Assembly: GCF_011046555.1 (NCBI RefSeq)
Contig: NZ_CP049246.1
Span: 1,178,001 to 1,242,000 of the forward strand
DNA: 64,000 nucleotides
Direction of reading: 5' to 3'
DNA from: Sphingobacterium lactis
GTDB lineage: Bacteria > Bacteroidota > Bacteroidia > Sphingobacteriales > Sphingobacteriaceae
Positions 18,406 to 27,700 of the stretch are shown here, one piece after another. Under the pieces are notes generated by a model. That model was not told the origin of the DNA, searched no databases, and was given only the letters and a program-made list of their open reading frames with translations. The number at the start of each line of letters is the position of its first letter. Positions within the stretch are counted from its first letter, which is position 1. The position numbers and the translations under genes were made by a program.

Positions 18406-19320
18406 TTAGGGAGTTTCGAAACCATATTTTTTATAGATGGCCTTGGCATCTTCCGATTGCATAAAGTCCACAAAATCTTTGGCCGCTTGCCTACGCGGTG
18501 CATTTTTCATTTCGGCAATCTTATAGGTCGCTCGGATATTGTCCCTTTCAGGGATTTCGACCATCTCCACGGGGTTGTCCAATAACTGTTGGTACACGAC
18601 TTCGGAATACCACACCGGGGCAGCTTCTGCCTGTTGGTACAGGATGCGCATAGGACTTTCTCGGTGATGGATCTTGGTTAGGTAGGTTGTTCCGGAGGCC
18701 ACCTTTTCTTTCATGATCGCGTTTTCCAACTTTTCTCCGCCGAGACGATTATACACGGAGACAATCTGTCTGCCAATTCCTTCCCATGCAGGATTGGGCA
18801 TAGCTACCTTGAGGCTTGGTTCCGCCAGATCCTTGATCGATTTTATTTCCTTGGGATTCCCCTTCGGAACCATGATCGCCAATTTATTGAAAGCATAGGT
18901 TTCCACACGGGAGAAATGTGCCGACATGCTATCGATGCGATTCTTTCCCGCCGCATACACATCGGGTTTATGATCGATCCGCATATTGCCTATGGTGATC
19001 GATCCTCCTTCGATCTGCTTGGCCAAGATCCCCGGAGGTAGGGTTTCCACAAAGATGCGTTGGTAGTTCGGGTATTTCTTCTTAAAGGCTGCCAATAGGT
19101 CATCCATGACCATAAATTGGTTGCCCGCGAAGAATACCACCAACTGCGGGTCTACGATATCTCCATACAGGTCCGGTACATTGTCGATACCGGGAACCGT
19201 AAAGTTCACTGCCGATTCTGGTGGGCTATTCCAAGGTGGGTCGTAACGGTGCTCCTGCGCATGTGTGTTGTTCATGATCATACATAAAAGAATGAGAGTG
19301 ATGCTTCGTGCTAAGTTCAT
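18406..19320 (-). CDS. Periplasmic solute-binding protein, ModA/type-2 fold, orphan
   Basis: A 304-residue exported protein with a signal peptide ending NNTHAQ. The pattern is that of molybdate-type (ModA/SBP_bac_11) binding proteins: LVVFFAGNQFMVMDDLLAAF, NKLAIMVPKGNPKEIKSIKDLA, VAMPNPAWEGIGRQIVSVY and a C-terminal AAKDFVDFMQSEDAKAIYKKYGF. ATG at 19320 gives the proper signal peptide; a longer frame would overlap the upstream gene. No ABC permease or ATPase is encoded nearby, so it may act as a sensor, scavenger or chaperone instead of feeding a transporter. It is last in an operon with DsrE-like and cytochrome genes. Confidence 0.85.
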   Translation of the reverse strand: MNLARSITLILLCMIMNNTHAQEHRYDPPWNSPPESAVNFTVPGIDNVPDLYGDIVDPQLVVFFAGNQFMVMDDLLAAFKKKYPNYQRIFVETLPPGILAKQIEGGSITIGNMRIDHKPDVYAAGKNRIDSMSAHFSRVETYAFNKLAIMVPKGNPKEIKSIKDLAEPSLKVAMPNPAWEGIGRQIVSVYNRLGGEKLENAIMKEKVASGTTYLTKIHHRESPMRILYQQAEAAPVWYSEVVYQQLLDNPVEMVEIPERDNIRATYKIAEMKNAPRRQAAKDFVDFMQSEDAKAIYKKYGFETP

Positions 19321-19331
19321 AGTTGCTCTTT

Positions 19332-19802
19332 TTAAGGTTTTACAATGACCCATCCTTCGCTTGCGCGGATAACAAGTTCACCATTGCCACTCGGCACAAA
19401 ACCTATGAAATCGTACAGTTGATCTTTTTTGAGGTTTCTCTCCTGAAGTGAGTTTGTGCATTGGGCTACAATAACCCCTTTATCAATCAGTTTCTTCAGA
19501 TCTTCGGCATATGGGGAATCTTTTAACATCACTTCCGTTCCTCCGGAAAAAGTTATGAGTTCAAGATGCAGTTTTCCCTGCAGGCGGGGATCATTGAGGA
19601 TATTGTTGATGTTTCGGAAGGCCTTTTTGACAATATCCGGATTGTTGCTATCCAACTGATAGATGGCATTGTACGCTGCCTTGTTGGCTTCAGCACCTTT
19701 AAATGCTGCGTTTGTTGTTAATTTTCCTTCCAGACCTTTGTTTTCCTGTGCATGTGCAGCAGCTGAAAATAAAAGGATGGATGCTAAGATGATATTCTTC
19801 AT
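19332..19802 (-). CDS. Secreted DsrE/DsrF-like sulfur-relay protein
   Basis: A 156-residue protein with a 19-residue signal peptide ending AAAHAQ. The mature part has the DsrE-like alternating pattern (LHLELITFSGGTEVML, LKKLIDKGVIVAQCTNSL), including the single conserved cysteine in QCTNSL that DsrE-type proteins use for persulfide handling. Export to the periplasm separates it from the classical cytoplasmic DsrEFH complex. It starts 3 bp after the cytochrome stop and 11 bp before the binding-protein gene, so the three are one operon. Confidence 0.87.
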   Translation of the reverse strand: MKNIILASILLFSAAAHAQENKGLEGKLTTNAAFKGAEANKAAYNAIYQLDSNNPDIVKKAFRNINNILNDPRLQGKLHLELITFSGGTEVMLKDSPYAEDLKKLIDKGVIVAQCTNSLQERNLKKDQLYDFIGFVPSGNGELVIRASEGWVIVKP

Positions 19803-19805
19803 GTG

Positions 19806-20831
19806 TTAAAAATTAAAAGGTCCGTATTTATGTTGTTCTGCGGGAATAGTATCCGCAAAGGGTGGATAGGCACTATCCTTTGGTTTTTTGCTGAGGTCTG
19901 GGTAGTCCAATTCCTTCCCTGCTTTTTGGGGCCGTTCGAAGGAGTTGATATATGCGGCCACATCATACGCTTCTTCATCAGACAATAGTGGATTTTCCGC
20001 GGTTGCTCCCAGCGGCATATTGCCTTTGATGAATTTCGCTGCGGTCAACATCCTTGCCATTCCTGCGCCATCGTTGTAGGAGTCCTCACCCCACAATGGA
20101 GGATACAGATAACCTTGGCTTTTGTTTCCCGCAACATGCAGCATTCCCTGTCCTGACTCTTGATGGCAACTGATGCACTGTTTCTTGAAAACGGCTTCAC
20201 CATGTACGAGATCTGCTTTGCGTTCTGGAACGGCAATCTCGACAAAGCCCTGTCCGGCTATGCGGCCCCCGACCTGTACATCCCTACTCAGGTGTTTCAT
20301 GTAACTGACGATGGCCATCATCTCCTTACTGTCCAAAGGCAATTTGCGACCGTTTAAGCTCCGTTCGAAACATCCATTGATTCTGGTCTCCAGGCTGGCC
20401 ACTTTGCCCTCGCGCCCACTGTAAACAGGGAAGAGCGCGGTAAGGCCAATATAAGGTGCTGCGTAGGGTTTGGTACCTCCGTTGAGGTGGCAACTCCCAC
20501 AGGCTAGGTTGTTCCCGGCATAGACTTCGCCAAACGTGTTGCCCGGTCCCAGGTACTTGGCGGTTTCCCGGATCAACTTTTCTCCATAGGCCGCCTGCTT
20601 TCCTTCCTCAGTGTCCGGATAGGGTGCCGCTTGGAAATCCTCCGGTATGGCCTGCACCTTTTTTGTTCCTCCGTCATCTGCCGCTGCGGGACGGAGCCAA
20701 GAAAGACCGAAGGTCTGTGCCACAATGATTAGGACAATGACAACAAATAATAGCGCAATTATCCGCGTTTGAACGGCCAGCTTCTGCATGGTGGCCAACA
20801 GCGTTTTCGATGGGTTTAGATCGTTCTGCAT
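19806..20831 (-). CDS. TsdA-like dihaem cytochrome c (thiosulfate dehydrogenase family)
   Basis: A 341-residue membrane-anchored cytochrome: one N-terminal helix (about residues 22-42) and two haem sites, CGSCH at 111-115 and CISCH at 219-223. Between them ETRINGCFERSLNG carries Cys154, 39 residues after the first haem histidine. In TsdA enzymes a cysteine at this place ligates the catalytic haem, and RINGC-x-ERS-x-NG is a family hallmark. TsdA oxidises thiosulfate to tetrathionate or runs in reverse. The activity here is inferred from the motif. SoxA-like or generic c-type function is an alternative. Confidence 0.85.
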   Translation of the reverse strand: MQNDLNPSKTLLATMQKLAVQTRIIALLFVVIVLIIVAQTFGLSWLRPAAADDGGTKKVQAIPEDFQAAPYPDTEEGKQAAYGEKLIRETAKYLGPGNTFGEVYAGNNLACGSCHLNGGTKPYAAPYIGLTALFPVYSGREGKVASLETRINGCFERSLNGRKLPLDSKEMMAIVSYMKHLSRDVQVGGRIAGQGFVEIAVPERKADLVHGEAVFKKQCISCHQESGQGMLHVAGNKSQGYLYPPLWGEDSYNDGAGMARMLTAAKFIKGNMPLGATAENPLLSDEEAYDVAAYINSFERPQKAGKELDYPDLSKKPKDSAYPPFADTIPAEQHKYGPFNF

Positions 20832-20835
20832 GAAA

Positions 20836-20867
20836 CAAACATAAGTCTGTTCACGGTATTGCTAAAA
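20836..20867 (-). promoter_or_regulatory. Promoter of the cytochrome-DsrE-binding protein operon
   Basis: On the minus strand TATGTTTG (20843-20836) fits TAnnTTTG, with TTTT (20867-20864) 20 bp upstream as a weak -33. Predicted transcription begins at or next to the ATG, so the message could be leaderless. Confidence 0.5.
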
Positions 20868-20886
20868 CGGTAAAATGTTATGGTCT

Positions 20887-20901
20887 ATAACCTTAGGTTA
20901 T
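20887..20901. promoter_or_regulatory. Candidate LysR-type operator
   Basis: ATAACCTTAGGTTAT is a perfect inverted repeat (6-3-6) containing the LysR box T-N11-A (T20888, A20900). Its centre is about 65 bp upstream of the predicted cytochrome transcription start, the usual position of the LysR recognition site. It lies directly after the lysR stop codon. Confidence 0.6.
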
Positions 20902-20902
20902 G

Positions 20903-21802
20903 CTACTTTCTAAGTGATTGATTCAGAAAGCGTATGAACTGTTGCGGAAGGCCGGAAAGTTCGCCATGGAGATGCACCAAGTTTAATTCGCGATGGATTT
21001 GAAAACCCTCCACCTCCATCTGCTGCAAGATGCCATCTTCAATTTCCTGCTTGACCGCATATTGGGAAAGGATGCCGATACTGTTTGAATACCGAATGTA
21101 TTGCTTGATGGATTCGGAGCTAGACATCTGTACCCTGTTCACGAGATCCTGTGCATGAATGCCAAATTCTTTTAATCGGTGGAAGACAATATCATTCGTG
21201 CCGGATCCTGGCTCCCGAAAAATAAACTCCTGCTCCCGTAGCTCATCCAGGCAGATTCGGCTTTTCTTGAAAAGCGGATGTTCTTTCCGGGCCACCCAAA
21301 TCAATTGATCATCCCATACCTTGCTGTATTTTAAGGACTGTTCTTCGGCCATCCCCTCTACGAAACCCAAGCCGATTTTACGCTCGAACAGCCAACGATC
21401 CACCTGTGCCGTGTTGCCGGTAAATAACTTGATGTTGACCAGCGGATTGCGCTCCGAGAATTGCGCAATGAGCTTGGGAAGGATGTATTGGGCGATCGTG
21501 GTACTGGCGCCGATGATCAGGTTACCGCGGATCTGATTGTTGAGCAATCCCAATTTATAATCAACCAACTCATATTCCTGAATAATGACTTTCACGGCGT
21601 CCATCAGTGTTCGCCCGGCTTCGGTCAGGATCAAACGGCTACCGTTCCGCAGGAATAACGCTTGCCCAATCGTCGCTTCCAATTCTTGGATGTGCTTGGA
21701 AACGGCAGGTTGGCTGATGTTGAGCTCGCGGGATGCCTTCGTAAAACTGAGGTCGCGCGCCGCCTGATAAAAAACCTTGACTCTGAAATTGACTTCTAAC
21801 AT
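20903..21802 (-). CDS. LysR-family transcriptional regulator
   Basis: A 299-residue LTTR. The N-terminal winged helix (FYQAARDLSFTKASRELNISQPAVSKHIQELE) is followed by a linker helix and a two-lobed effector domain starting near residue 90 (IRGNLIIGASTTIAQYILPKLI). This effector-domain opening resembles CysB/CbbR-type regulators. It lies 71 bp upstream of, and on the same strand as, the cytochrome operon, so it is the likely regulator of that operon. It starts 23 bp after addB, so it may also be read from the addAB transcript. The inducer is unknown. Confidence 0.92.
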   Translation of the reverse strand: MLEVNFRVKVFYQAARDLSFTKASRELNISQPAVSKHIQELEATIGQALFLRNGSRLILTEAGRTLMDAVKVIIQEYELVDYKLGLLNNQIRGNLIIGASTTIAQYILPKLIAQFSERNPLVNIKLFTGNTAQVDRWLFERKIGLGFVEGMAEEQSLKYSKVWDDQLIWVARKEHPLFKKSRICLDELREQEFIFREPGSGTNDIVFHRLKEFGIHAQDLVNRVQMSSSESIKQYIRYSNSIGILSQYAVKQEIEDGILQQMEVEGFQIHRELNLVHLHGELSGLPQQFIRFLNQSLRK

Positions 21803-21825
21803 ACCTGTTGATTACACTTGATCCT

Positions 21826-24729
21826 TTACGCCTCTTCTGATGCTTTTTCTTCCGTACTGTACCTGTAGAATAGGGTATAGGGATCCGAAGGATAAACAAC
21901 CGCATCCGGATTGTGTTTGAAGGGTACTTCAGGGTTGAACAGCTCCTCCAATTGTTCCCGTAAAAATCCAACGAATACCTGCTTCTGATCTTCCAGAAAG
22001 AAGTCATCAAAGGTCATGCTGCCTGATTTATTCCTAAAGAGTGTACCGTCCTCACGCATCCTTCTGGCTACATAAAGATGTGGTTCCAGCCCTTTCAGAC
22101 CTGATTTTTGTTCATAAACATAAGCATAGAACAAAGTTTGCAGTAACGCTTTGTTGTCCGTGTTGGCCGCAAAGACCTTATCCAAGTTGGTGAACAGCAC
22201 CTGATCAGATCCCGTTTTATAATCCACAATACGCAATTTGCGGACCCCGTTCCGATCGATTACTTCATCCACACGGTCGATGATCCCGTACAGTTTGATG
22301 GTTTCCTGTTTACCCTGGATTTCAATTGGAAAATCAAGGAAGTAATCCTCGTCGTTTTCGAGCTCGACGATACGGATGGATTCGTATTGATCCATATCGT
22401 ATTGCAGGTACATTTTAATGTATTCCGTGGCAATCTTATGCATGATGCGCTGAAGACTGTTCAGTTCATCCAAGGTTTTAAAATCCGTAAGGTAGATAAT
22501 TCCGATTTCCTGAAGAACTTGTTGGTCGACACGTTCAAGAGCGGCTTTCAACTCTTGCGTAGGGGTGAAATCTTTCACGTCCAAGAGCGGTGTCAGCAAC
22601 TTTTCCATGCATTCATGGATGACCGTACCGAGCTTGTTCATCTCAAATTCCTGGGAAATGGAAGGCGGTTCTTTGATATCGGCCACATATTTCAGGAAGA
22701 ACTGTAAGGGAGATTGCAGGTATGTTGTAAAGGCGGAAGCAGAGAGCGCTTTCCGTCTGACGATATAGGTCTGGTACAACTGTTCCCATATTTCATCCTT
22801 TTTCGGAATGATGAGCTCCTCCGGTTGTGTCGGGAATAGCAGCGGTTGCTGTTGGGTATGCTTTATGAACTGCAGTGGGGTTTCAAATTCCATCTGTTTG
22901 ATAAAGCGACTTTCTTCGCCCGTACTGCTTTCATCCACAATGCCATTGTAAAAAACATGGATGTCATGGCTAAATTGGAAATGACGGTAGAAAAGGTATG
23001 CCGACAGGGCATCTTGATTTTCCAGCACGGGTAGGCCATAAGCTTTCCTCAGGTTGTTCGGAAGGAAGGTTGCCCCACTGGAGGTTTTCGGCAGAATCCC
23101 CTCATTTGCACCGAGGATATACACATGGTCAAAATTCAAACAGCGACTCTCCAGCAAACCCATAATCTGCAGCCCTTTCAATTGATCACCTTCAATGGCG
23201 GAATTGATCGACGCAATCGCTTTCCGGATCAATCCGATCTGAAAGCTTATGCTCAGAGGACCCAAATGTGCAAAGCCCAAGTGCAGTTGATTGAGCACCT
23301 TCTTGGTCTCAATAAGGAGATTGGACTCAATCTGCCTGATCCGGCCATTGCTGGCAATGGTCATCAGTAGCTCGTCGATCAGATGCACCATGGTTGGAAT
23401 GAGTTCCGATGGATGGTTCAAAGGCTTAAAGAATTTCGGAAGGGCAGAAGAACTGACATCGATTTCGGCTACCTGGATTTCAAATAGCTGCTTTTCGGCA
23501 GATTCCCGTTGGATGCTTTGTTTCTGTTGTGGACTCACTTTGCTGAGTGGATGAGAAATAAAGGTCTCCAGTAATTGATACGGAATCTTTTCCTTTTTCT
23601 GATGGGAAATCAACTGCTGGGTTTCCATCCATAGGTCGAACAATCCAAAGATTGGCGACTGGATCAAGGGGTAACCGGTGGTGATATTGATATCCATCTG
23701 GGGCAGGCTCTGCAACAGGGGCACCAATAGACTTTCATCGGCGAGCAAGACCGCTGCGGATTCCTGTCCGTATTGTTCCTCGGTCAATTGTTTCTCGAGG
23801 ACATCGTGTAGCAATTTTGCCTCGCTATTTTTGCCCAAGCTTTGGTACAGGTGTACTTCGGTATTTCGGTTTCCGATAATGTTCGGTACATCGCCCAACG
23901 CGTTGATCAAGCCTGTCTGTTCTAGATTGCGCCGGATAAATAAGCCGGCCTCTTGCATTTTATCATCCAGATAATGCGCGTCGGCATCAAAATAGAACAA
24001 TGCTAATCCCTCATCCTGCCACTGTTTGAAGAGTTTGGCCTCCGCGCGGTTGAGCGCATTGAATCCTACGAACAAGATCTGTTTGAAGTCCTTATGGAAT
24101 TGCTGATGCTGTGCCTTTCCTTCCGCAAGCTCCCGATAAATGGTGGGATGGTTGGTCTGTTTTTCGGATTTCAGTTTCTCCTTGAGTTCCTTGTAGAGCA
24201 CAGGCAGTTTCTTCCACAGGCTGAGAAAACGCTGTTGCACTGCCGTATGGCCCTTCATGCTAAACGATTGCCAAAACTGACGGATAAATTCCTGCTGTTC
24301 CGGTGTGAAATGTTGAAACGCAAGATCGATTGCCGTGGTGTCGTGCAGCTCCATGTAAATCTGATCCACAGGAACAAGGTCATAATCCAACTGGCCAAAA
24401 TCACTGAGAATTTTTTCAGCAATGGGATAGAATTCTTCCAACAATTCTGGTTCGCGACCCTCCTTGATCAGGAGTGCATTGTGCAATTCGAAAAGGTAAA
24501 AGAACTGTGTAAGGGCCGAAGCCTGCACGTCCTCCGTGGATCGGGAAAGGAATTCCTGAATGGTAAAGAATTGGGGAGACCAAATCGCCTGTCCGAAGAC
24601 ATCCACCAAGTGCTTCTTCAGGTAGGTGATCGGTCGTTTATTATTGAAAACAATGGCGATATCGGAGATGTCCTTCCCGAACCGCTGTTGAATGTCCTCT
24701 GCTACTAATCTTAAAAATGGTTTTTCCAT
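21826..24729 (-). CDS. addB: AddB-like PD-(D/E)XK nuclease/inactivated helicase subunit
   Basis: A 967-residue partner of AddA in double-strand-break resection. The N-terminal two thirds resemble a degenerate UvrD-type helicase (VYILGANEGILPK is the AddB/RexB landmark). The C-terminus is a RecB-like nuclease: GTVIHECMEKLL, GIIDRVDEVI, RIVDYKTGSD and QTLFYAYVY. The four cysteines that hold the Fe-S cluster of B. subtilis AddB are not visible. The first position reads LQSPLQFF and the C-terminal CxxC-like segment reads VVYPSDPYTLFYR. ATG 24729 is preferred to an in-frame TTG at 24738. It starts 12 bp after addA. Confidence 0.88.
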   Translation of the reverse strand: MEKPFLRLVAEDIQQRFGKDISDIAIVFNNKRPITYLKKHLVDVFGQAIWSPQFFTIQEFLSRSTEDVQASALTQFFYLFELHNALLIKEGREPELLEEFYPIAEKILSDFGQLDYDLVPVDQIYMELHDTTAIDLAFQHFTPEQQEFIRQFWQSFSMKGHTAVQQRFLSLWKKLPVLYKELKEKLKSEKQTNHPTIYRELAEGKAQHQQFHKDFKQILFVGFNALNRAEAKLFKQWQDEGLALFYFDADAHYLDDKMQEAGLFIRRNLEQTGLINALGDVPNIIGNRNTEVHLYQSLGKNSEAKLLHDVLEKQLTEEQYGQESAAVLLADESLLVPLLQSLPQMDINITTGYPLIQSPIFGLFDLWMETQQLISHQKKEKIPYQLLETFISHPLSKVSPQQKQSIQRESAEKQLFEIQVAEIDVSSSALPKFFKPLNHPSELIPTMVHLIDELLMTIASNGRIRQIESNLLIETKKVLNQLHLGFAHLGPLSISFQIGLIRKAIASINSAIEGDQLKGLQIMGLLESRCLNFDHVYILGANEGILPKTSSGATFLPNNLRKAYGLPVLENQDALSAYLFYRHFQFSHDIHVFYNGIVDESSTGEESRFIKQMEFETPLQFIKHTQQQPLLFPTQPEELIIPKKDEIWEQLYQTYIVRRKALSASAFTTYLQSPLQFFLKYVADIKEPPSISQEFEMNKLGTVIHECMEKLLTPLLDVKDFTPTQELKAALERVDQQVLQEIGIIYLTDFKTLDELNSLQRIMHKIATEYIKMYLQYDMDQYESIRIVELENDEDYFLDFPIEIQGKQETIKLYGIIDRVDEVIDRNGVRKLRIVDYKTGSDQVLFTNLDKVFAANTDNKALLQTLFYAYVYEQKSGLKGLEPHLYVARRMREDGTLFRNKSGSMTFDDFFLEDQKQVFVGFLREQLEELFNPEVPFKHNPDAVVYPSDPYTLFYRYSTEEKASEEA

Positions 24730-24741
24730 GTTTGACAATCA

Positions 24742-27700
24742 CTATTTCACTTCTACTAAATCCTTGGTCTTTGCATAATACAAATAACCTTTAATTTTTT
24801 CATAGCCCACGTTCTTCAGTGCATCCATATATTGGGCGACTTGTGTTTTATGGCTGATGTAATCACCTTGGGTGAACTTGAAATCCAAAACGATGGTTTC
24901 ATCGGCATTGGTGAAGACCTTATCGGGGCGTTGCGTGCCGCCATCGACGGTGATAATGCTGGATTCATTCCAGATTTTATAGTTGCCGGATAGCCACGTA
25001 TTGATGATAGGGTGGTGCCATATTTCGTGAATTTCTTCCACGAGTTTAGGGCGGTCCTCCACCGCCAAGATGCCTTCCTGTATATATTGGTCGACCAGCA
25101 CATCAATCTCTGATTCGCTGTTCACCAAGGAAATGATCTCATGGGCCAATACCCCATATTGCGCTGCTTTTTCCATCAATAGGATATTGTTGATGCTACG
25201 GCCCGTTGATTTATCCAAGGCCGATTCCAGTGCGAGCGATTGCGGATAGTCCGATAGGTGGATTAGGTTTTCCGATTCTTCGTTCTTTGCTTTTGGCTCC
25301 AGGACTTCCTGTATATCCAGTTGATTATTCTGTACGGTAAAATCGGAATCGCTCTGTTGCAACACCTGCAGTAGGATATCGGAAATCAATTCGTTCTTGA
25401 TTTCAGCGCCCAGGATCTCTCCTGTTTTTTTATCCACGTTTTCCTTGAATTGTGGAGCCGTGATGTAGAGGTGCTGTTTTGCCCTGGTCATGGCAACATA
25501 GCACGTATTCAGTGCATCCATGTAGTTGAAGAGCATCTCTTCATAATACTGTTTATAGAATATGGAATTGCCCAGGATCTGGGTGTATTTCACGGGGATT
25601 TTTCCCAAGTCGGCAAATGGCGTTTCCAATACATCGATCCAGAAATCTCCATTGGTCATGCCATCCAACTGCCAGGAGCAGAAGGGGAGCATGACCACGT
25701 CGTAGGCCAGGCCTTTAGATTTGTGAACCGTGGTCACCTCTATAGCATTGATGTCGCCATTGCTCGGTAGTACTGCGCGCTCGCCATCCTCATCCCAGTA
25801 TTCAAGGAACTGGATCAATCCACGTTCGCCCATACTGGAGAATGCTGTACACATATCTTTGAATGCCAAAAGATAGGGCAGGTGGATGCTACCCTTGTTG
25901 CCCAAGCCATACATCGCAATTAGTTTTTCGATCAGGTGAACCAAAGGCAGCTTTTGGAGCTGGGACCATTCCGAAAGCAGTTCCTGCGGTAGTATTTCAT
26001 GCAGTTCATCGAGGCGATTCGCTTTAAAATTCAGCCAATACCGGTAAGGAAATCCTGAACGTCCCGATGCGAGTTGGTACAGGTATGCCATATTCGCATG
26101 GTGGATCACATGTTTATCGGATTGGAAAACCAAAGCTCTTAGCGTTTCGACTAATAGGTTTACGGCGTGATTGGATGCCAGTGATAAAGCATCTCCCGAA
26201 ATCACTTCAAAATCCAAACCCTCGGCATTTTTAAAGGCCATCAGGGACTGAATGATCATCTTTGCCTGGGCATTGCTGCGCACCAGTATACCGATCTGCC
26301 CCGGTGTATACCTGCCTGTGCGCATCCATTCGCCGATATGTTGGCAAAGTGACTCCACCGACTGTTCCACCACTTGATTGCTTCTGAATCGACCATCGGC
26401 AACCGGGAAATACTCGATTTCGATAGATCCCTTGGGTTCCCCAGGAGCAAGTTTCGACTCGGGAATCAACTGTTGACTATTTGCATAGGCCTTGATCAGC
26501 ATGTTGGCATTTCCGCTCTCGGTCCACCAGGCCATACCTTCTTCACCCAAGCTTTCAGAGACCTTTTCGTTCAGCACCCGTTGCAGATGGGTAGGCATTT
26601 TTTCGAACAGGTAATTGTTGAAGTTGATGATATTCGGCAAGCTGCGGTAGTTTGTGTCGAGGGAACCCGATTCTATAAACTCCGGCAATTGCTCGGTTGG
26701 CAGGTGGAAGGTGCCCCCGACCTGCTGTTCGATTTGATGGAGCAGGATTCGCCAGTCGCCATTTCGCCAACGGTAGATGCTCTGTTTGACATCGCCAACC
26801 ACCAAATGCTCACTCAGTTTGCCGGTTGCATTCGCCAGGGCATTCAGCAGCAATGGGCTGTAGTTTTTCCATTGCACGCGGGAGGTATCCTGAAATTCAT
26901 CGAATAGGAAATAATTGTAGCGGTTGCCGATCTTCTCCCAGATGAATGTCGGGTCGTTCTGCTCATCAAGCCCCAATTTGTTCAATAGAATTTGGGCATC
27001 CGAAATCAATTGTGCCCCATTTTCTTTCCGCCATTGGCTCAAAAGTTCACTCATCTCCTTCAATAGGCGCAGGAAATACAGGTTCCCTTGGACAGATTGA
27101 TAGGCAATATAGCTGGCAAAATGGCCTTCCAATATTTTTATATGATCCAATGCCGGTTTCAGGCCTTGGATAAGATCATAACGTACTTCTTTATTGCTGT
27201 CGGTGTAAGGTTCTTCATTATCGATCAGCTCGTTGAACTTATCGAACACTTTCGATTGAATTTCACCGATCGGTAATTTATGGACATTGACTTCCATCTT
27301 GCCCGTGGAGACTACTTTATTCCTCGACTTAGCCTTCATCTCGTCCTGATCGATGTTCAGCGCACGGTATTGCGATTTGTAGGCTTCGATAGCTTCCTGC
27401 AGTGCATCCAAGAATCCTTTGGTTTTTTCGGCGATCTCTGTATTCAGCAGATTGAAGATCTGATTGCTGTCCGATGAGATGATATAACTGTCAAATTCCT
27501 GGAAATTCTCAGAGAATATCAGGCCAGCGAGCGACATTAATTGATGGCGATAGTTCCAATTTTCATTCTTGGCGATCTTCTGTTCGGCATAGGCAATGAT
27601 CCAGTCTAGCAATTCCGGTTTTTCATCTAGTAGCTGGTTGAGCATGATGGTGAGGTCCCGTTTTACCTTGTTGGTATTCATCTCGATGGCATAGCCTGAA

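Noticed and set aside
24094..24708. Plus-strand ORF of 204 codons
   Set aside because: Antisense to addB; long only because of codon bias.
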